The notes under the pieces were generated by a model that saw only the letters and a list, made by a program, of their open reading frames with translations, did no database searches and had not been told where the DNA came from. From the NCBI GenBank assembly GCA_029906985.1, contig JARYMT010000002.1, forward strand, positions 124,001 through 188,000: a stretch of DNA of 64,000 nucleotides. The letters run 5' to 3'. Of this stretch, positions 60,905 to 64,000 are shown piece by piece. The stretch's first letter is position 1; every line of letters begins with the position of its first letter. A program made the position numbers and the translations under genes. The DNA comes from Microgenomates group bacterium (GTDB lineage: Bacteria; Patescibacteriota; Microgenomatia; UBA1406; GWC2-37-13).

Positions 60905-61267
60905 ATGATAAAATCATTTCGTGATCTTGAAGTCTATCAAGAAAGCTACAAATTAATGATTTTAATCCATAAAAAAATAAAAGAATTTCCAATTTATGAA
61001 AAAATGGATCTAACTTCACAAATGAGACGAGGATCAAAATCTATTCCAGCAAATATCGCTGAAGGTTGGGCAAAAAGAAATCATGAAAAAGAATTTAAAA
61101 AACATCTCAATATAGCAATAGGATCAGCTAACGAAATGGAAGTACACATAGAAACAGCTAGAGATCTTAATTATTTAAACAAAGATTTTGCAGAAGATGT
61201 CCTTAAAAGATACAATATTTTAGGTAGAAAATTATTTAAATTAAGACAAAATTGGAAATCTTTCTAG
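60905..61267 (+). CDS. Four-helix-bundle protein (23S rRNA intervening-sequence family)
   Basis: 120 residues with FRDLEVYQESYKLMILIHKK, LTSQMRRGSKSIPANIAEGW and NIAIGSANEMEVHIETARDL, the signature of the S23/IVP four-helix bundle. The family is found in intervening sequences of 23S rRNA and, in candidate phyla, as single-gene units; bAvd, the DGR accessory protein, shares the fold. No reverse transcriptase is here. Short inverted words flank the gene. Confidence 0.9.
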   Translation: MIKSFRDLEVYQESYKLMILIHKKIKEFPIYEKMDLTSQMRRGSKSIPANIAEGWAKRNHEKEFKKHLNIAIGSANEMEVHIETARDLNYLNKDFAEDVLKRYNILGRKLFKLRQNWKSF

Positions 61268-61316
61268 CTTCAAGCATCCAGCCTCTTAATCAAACTTCCG
61301 GCCTCAAGCATCAAGT
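61262..61316. repeat. Right word repeat of the four-helix-bundle cassette
   Basis: Words CTAGCTTCAAGC, AGCCTCT, CTTCCGG, CCTCAAGC, related in inverse orientation to the left repeat. Confidence 0.55.
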
Positions 61317-61365
61317 GTCACTCTCTTGCTTAGTTTCAGAGAGCAAGTGCCAAATCTAATTGAAA

Positions 61366-61475
61366 GGAGGCGAAAAGAAAAGGGGCAACCTTGCGACAAT
61401 CGTGTCGCGCCCTCCAACCCTAATCCGGTTGGTTAACCACAATAGTGGAAGAGGGAGAAAATCCATAATCTCGGG
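61366..61475 (+). promoter_or_regulatory. Structured leader of the lipoprotein gene
   Basis: Hairpins GCGACA-ATCG-TGTCGC (61393-61408), CCAACC-7nt-GGTTGG (61414-61432) and CCAC-AATA-GTGG (61437-61448) occur in order, ahead of the GGGAGGAAG ribosome-binding site. The GC content is above that of nearby intergenic DNA. Confidence 0.5.
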
Positions 61476-61484
61476 AGGAAGAAA

Positions 61485-62174
61485 ATGAGACACCAAAGAA
61501 TCAAACAAGTAACAATGTGCATCACAATGATTCTGTTGATGGCGTCGGCCTCGGCCTGCAGCGGTGTGATAGCGCTGCCGGAAGGTATGACAGTAAATGG
61601 AACAGCAATTCCTGCAGGGGAATATGCTGTATCAATCACGAAAGCGGAGACGTCCGCACCGACCCAAACGGCAACATCGACCGACACGCCAACGCCGACC
61701 ATTCCGCCAACGCCCGCCCCGACGGCCACACCGACGCCGACCAACACGCCGACGGCCACGCCGATGCCAACAGGCATACCGACCATCCGGACGACGCCGA
61801 CCGCGCCCGCCGCGCCGACCACAACCACGCCATTGTCCTACACATCGACTGCCGCACCCGTATCCGCATGTGTAGTCATTCATGACTACCAACTAAAAGA
61901 TCTGCCGGAAGTTGCTACGTCAAGCGGCAACTACCTCCATGTGGAATACTGGATCGGTGGCTCTTTTCCAGAGTATGAAACCATCCTGCCGGGTGGCCGA
62001 TACCTTCTGAAAATCAATTTTTCAGGAGGTCACGTCTGGGAATACGCAGGCTGTACCTTTGATCAGGTATTTGAACAGGTCAAAGCCCACATAGGACGCC
62101 GATTGGCTCAAAACGCCAACAACGGTGGTTACGTGTACTGGGAGGCTACGGGGTTCTTTAAGCCTGTTCGGTAA
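61485..62174 (+). CDS. GC-rich lipoprotein with Thr/Pro-repeat linker, probable foreign origin
   Basis: The signal segment MTMILLMASASACSG-like (CITMILLMASASAC) suggests a lipobox Cys. A 75-residue linker of TPT, TPTP and TNTPTATP repeats follows, then a C-terminal domain (VEYWIGGSFPEYETILPGGRY, HVWEYAGCTFDQVFEQVK). The base composition is far more GC-rich than the window and codons end in C/G. Such Thr/Pro linkers are common in Chloroflexota and other wall-bearing bacteria. A strong GGAGG ribosome-binding site is present. Function is unknown. Confidence 0.75.
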   Translation: MRHQRIKQVTMCITMILLMASASACSGVIALPEGMTVNGTAIPAGEYAVSITKAETSAPTQTATSTDTPTPTIPPTPAPTATPTPTNTPTATPMPTGIPTIRTTPTAPAAPTTTTPLSYTSTAAPVSACVVIHDYQLKDLPEVATSSGNYLHVEYWIGGSFPEYETILPGGRYLLKINFSGGHVWEYAGCTFDQVFEQVKAHIGRRLAQNANNGGYVYWEATGFFKPVR

Positions 62175-62195
62175 CCTGACCCTAATAATCGAAAG

Positions 62196-62306
62196 GGGGA
62201 GACTTCAACCGAAAGGTTGATTTGATAAGCTATTTTCGAAATCCTACCAATCTTTGGTAGGCTCGTCGCCAAAAGCGACTAGAAAATAAGCTTATCTATA
62301 CTCCCC
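62196..62306 (+). ncRNA. Structured leader element with multiway junction
   Basis: An outer stem GGGGAG/CTCCCC (62196-62201/62301-62306) encloses hairpin CAACC-GAAA-GGTTG (62206-62219) and a 13-bp helix with one bulge (GATAAGC-T-ATTTTC at 62224-62237 with 62282-62296). That helix encloses CCTACC/GGTAGG (62243-62261) and GTCGC/GCGAC (62265-62279). All helices are nested without conflict. It has the look of a riboswitch aptamer but matches no class I know. Confidence 0.6.
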
Positions 62307-62350
62307 TTCATTCTTAAGCTAACAAATATTCTTGTTGGCTGAAGAATGAA
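62307..62350 (+). promoter_or_regulatory. Start-codon-sequestering hairpin
   Basis: TTCATTCTT (62307-62315) pairs perfectly with AAGAATGAA (62342-62350), and inside it AGC/GCT and AACAA/TTGTT extend to 17 bp with two 1x1 mismatches. The ATG of the GT2 gene (62346) is inside the 3' arm, so initiation is blocked while the hairpin stands. Confidence 0.65.
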
Positions 62351-63284
62351 AAATCAAAATAATAAAAAAAATCAACCATTAGTCTCCGTAATTATGCCGG
62401 TTTATAACGCCGGCTCTTTTTTAGTGGAAGCAATTGAGTCAATATTAAACCAAACTTATAAAAATTTTGAGTTTATTATTGTTGATGATGCTTCAACTGA
62501 TAACTCGTGGGAAATAATTAAAAAATACAATAAGAAATACTCAAAAAAAATTAAAGCTTATAGATTATCAAAAACACTAAATCGAGGCGGTGATGCCTGT
62601 GCTAACTACGCTTTAAAAAAAGCTAAAGGAAAATATATCGCTCGTATGGACGCTGATGATATTTCTCATCCTGAAAGATTAGAAAAACAAGTGAAGTTTT
62701 TGCAAAAAAACAAAAATGTTTGGCTGGTTGGCAGTAATGCTTGGGTAATAGATAAAAAAGGAAAAAAAATTGGCGAAAAAAAAGTCCCCACTTCATATCA
62801 AGAAATTTATAAACAATATTTTATTTTCCACCCAATTATCCATCCATCAGTAATGTTTAAAAGTAAAATAAACGGTAAAAAATTTTTTTATCCTAAAAAA
62901 TTTAGCGCCAATAATGATTATTATATTTTTTTTAAACTTTTAGTGACTAAAGGTTTCATCTTTGCCAATTTATCTGATAAACTACTTTTTTATAGAATTC
63001 ATGGCAAAAATGATACTTTTTCTAAAATAAAAGAAAAATTTTTAAATACTTTAAAGATTAGATTACTTATGGTTAAAGCTGGGTATGAACCAAAAATTAA
63101 TCAATGGATTATTAATTTTTTTCAAGCAATACTTTTTTTAATTTTTCCAGAAAAAATATTAAAATATATATACTTATTAAGTCGTGGTATTCTTAAAAAA
63201 GAAAAACTTCTCAACATAATTAAATTAACTTTTAAAAATTCAATAAAAATTCCAAAAAAATTAATCAGACTCGCCTACTCTTAA
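62346..63284 (+). CDS. GT2-family glycosyltransferase
   Basis: The GT-A fold is clear: VSVIMPVYNAGSFLVEAIES, NFEFIIVDDASTDNSWEII, SKTLNRGGDACANYALKKA, IARMDADDISHPERL (DxD) and HPIIHPSVMF. The C-terminal part is basic with one likely membrane-associated helix. No Shine-Dalgarno precedes the start; the leader is the structured element described above. It probably elongates a surface glycan. Confidence 0.88.
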   Translation: MKNQNNKKNQPLVSVIMPVYNAGSFLVEAIESILNQTYKNFEFIIVDDASTDNSWEIIKKYNKKYSKKIKAYRLSKTLNRGGDACANYALKKAKGKYIARMDADDISHPERLEKQVKFLQKNKNVWLVGSNAWVIDKKGKKIGEKKVPTSYQEIYKQYFIFHPIIHPSVMFKSKINGKKFFYPKKFSANNDYYIFFKLLVTKGFIFANLSDKLLFYRIHGKNDTFSKIKEKFLNTLKIRLLMVKAGYEPKINQWIINFFQAILFLIFPEKILKYIYLLSRGILKKEKLLNIIKLTFKNSIKIPKKLIRLAYS

Positions 63285-63293
63285 TGAAAAAGA

Positions 63294-63302
63294 TGATAAA
63301 AT
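63294..63302 (+). promoter_or_regulatory. Extended -10 element before the last gene
   Basis: TGATAAAAT ends six bases before the ATG at 63309, implying a leaderless mRNA. Confidence 0.45.
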
Positions 63303-63308
63303 CAAATT

Positions 63309-64000
63309 ATGAATAAAAAAATAAACAATCTTCTGCCAGTTTTTTTTCTTGCTTTAATAGTTTTTTTACTTTTTTTTTTGAATTATAAACCGAATACATT
63401 TCTAGTAGGTTGGGATAACTTAATGCCGGAATTTGATATTTCAACTAATATTAAAAGATCTATTTTAGGAGTATGGCAAGAATATCGAGGTTTAGGACTT
63501 TATGACGGTATGGCTCACACTGCTAATTTAATTCATACATTAGTAATATTTTTACTTTCTTTAGTCTTTCCCTTAAACACTCTTCGTTACATTTTTATTT
63601 TCACTAGTTATTTTTTAGGAGGATTGTTTTTTTATCTTTTTGTTTTAAAATTAACCAATAATAAGAAATCATCTTTTCTTTCTTCTTTATTTTATATTTT
63701 AAATATTGGTACAATTCAAATGTTTTTTGCACCTTTAGAGGTTTTTGCATTTCATTTTTTTGCTTTACCACTTATTTCACTAACTACAATTAACTTTTTT
63801 ATTCAAACAACAAAAAAAAATTTATTAGTTTTATTTTTAAGCTTTATTTTAAGTACTCCTCAAAGTTTTGTCCCTACAATTTTTATTGTTTTTTCAATAT
63901 TTTATTTATCTTTAATTACTGGGCTAGGTTTAAAATATAAAAACATCAAAAAATCATTAATTATTTTTTTTATTTTTTTAAGTGTTAATTCTTTTTGGTT
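63309..64000 (+). CDS. Polytopic membrane protein, GT-C-like, 5' part
   Basis: The frame begins MNKKINNLLPVFFLALIVFLL and stays open to the right edge (about 230 residues visible). The first external loop has FLVGWDNLMPEFDIS, an acidic loop seen in large membrane glycosyltransferase-like proteins of candidate phyla. Several helices follow. The protein is incomplete. Confidence 0.7.
   Translation, partial: MNKKINNLLPVFFLALIVFLLFFLNYKPNTFLVGWDNLMPEFDISTNIKRSILGVWQEYRGLGLYDGMAHTANLIHTLVIFLLSLVFPLNTLRYIFIFTSYFLGGLFFYLFVLKLTNNKKSSFLSSLFYILNIGTIQMFFAPLEVFAFHFFALPLISLTTINFFIQTTKKNLLVLFLSFILSTPQSFVPTIFIVFSIFYLSLITGLGLKYKNIKKSLIIFFIFLSVNSFW

Noticed and set aside
60905-61267. Diversity-generating retroelement accessory gene
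   Set aside because: The fold matches bAvd, but there is no reverse transcriptase or template repeat nearby.
61433-61892. Several overlapping Gly, Arg or Val-rich frames
   Set aside because: They are shadows of the Thr/Pro repeats of the lipoprotein gene in other frames.

Overview
The window is AT-rich, densely packed bacterial DNA that looks like a Candidate Phyla Radiation (Patescibacteria) genome, probably Microgenomates-like. This is inferred from gene content, not from a marker gene. The evidence is many polytopic GT-C type glycosyltransferases, very short or absent leaders (often a -10 box with no Shine-Dalgarno), frequent 4-base ATGA overlaps, convergent genes whose ends overlap, and many short orphan proteins. 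TGA acts as a stop (for example at 8380-8382), so the code is standard. No rRNA is present; three tRNAs are (Leu-CAA, His-GUG, Thr-GGU).

Layout. 1-5.2 kb: a truncated-at-edge MgtA-type P-ATPase, a scar where two convergent genes lost their 3' ends, and a metal block (CDF efflux protein, DUF134 regulator, DUF5320 protein) behind a consensus promoter with a TGAA-N6-TTCA operator. 5.2-18.2 kb: cell-envelope genes (acyltransferase 3, GHMP kinase-like, alpha/beta hydrolase, membrane-anchored Mur ligase, DegT aminotransferase, FemAB, MurG-like transferase), an ABC exporter, a fused deoxynucleoside kinase-thymidine kinase, and an aminotransferase. 18.25-19.43 kb: a 1.2-kb gene-free region with seven divergent 42-bp units, mostly at a 76-77 bp period. 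19.4-26 kb: YebC, a TPR protein, a KefB-like antiporter, a DksA-like zinc finger and a degenerate Lgt-like protein. 26-35 kb: sugar and glycan assembly (HAD, CDP-sugar epimerase, GT4, methyltransferase, three polytopic GT-C-like proteins). 35-47.9 kb: CBS protein, PepA, tRNA-Leu, DUF2207, AdoHcy hydrolase next to a PfkB kinase, PAP2, a SpoT-type HD protein and FabG. 48-51.7 kb: two unrecognised proteins driven by near-identical promoters. 51.7-58.8 kb: DnaB, a metallo-beta-lactamase-fold protein, a REP-associated tyrosine transposase with its palindromes, tRNA-His, tRNA-Thr, Nudix and SpoU. 58.8-64 kb: small cassettes, a surface protein, a large structured RNA candidate, a GC-rich lipoprotein of probable foreign origin, a structured leader that buries a start codon, a GT2 and the beginning of another GT-C protein.

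The envelope genes suggest a cell that builds its own peptidoglycan-like wall and exported glycans. The most notable items are the ~500-nt structured RNA (about 60297-60803), the 155-nt structured leader (62196-62350), the 77-bp repeat array (18731-19250), the double kinase fusion (13634-15241), the REP/transposase system, single-gene cassettes flanked by inverted arrays of short words, and palindromic elements that appear to have inserted in frame into coding genes.
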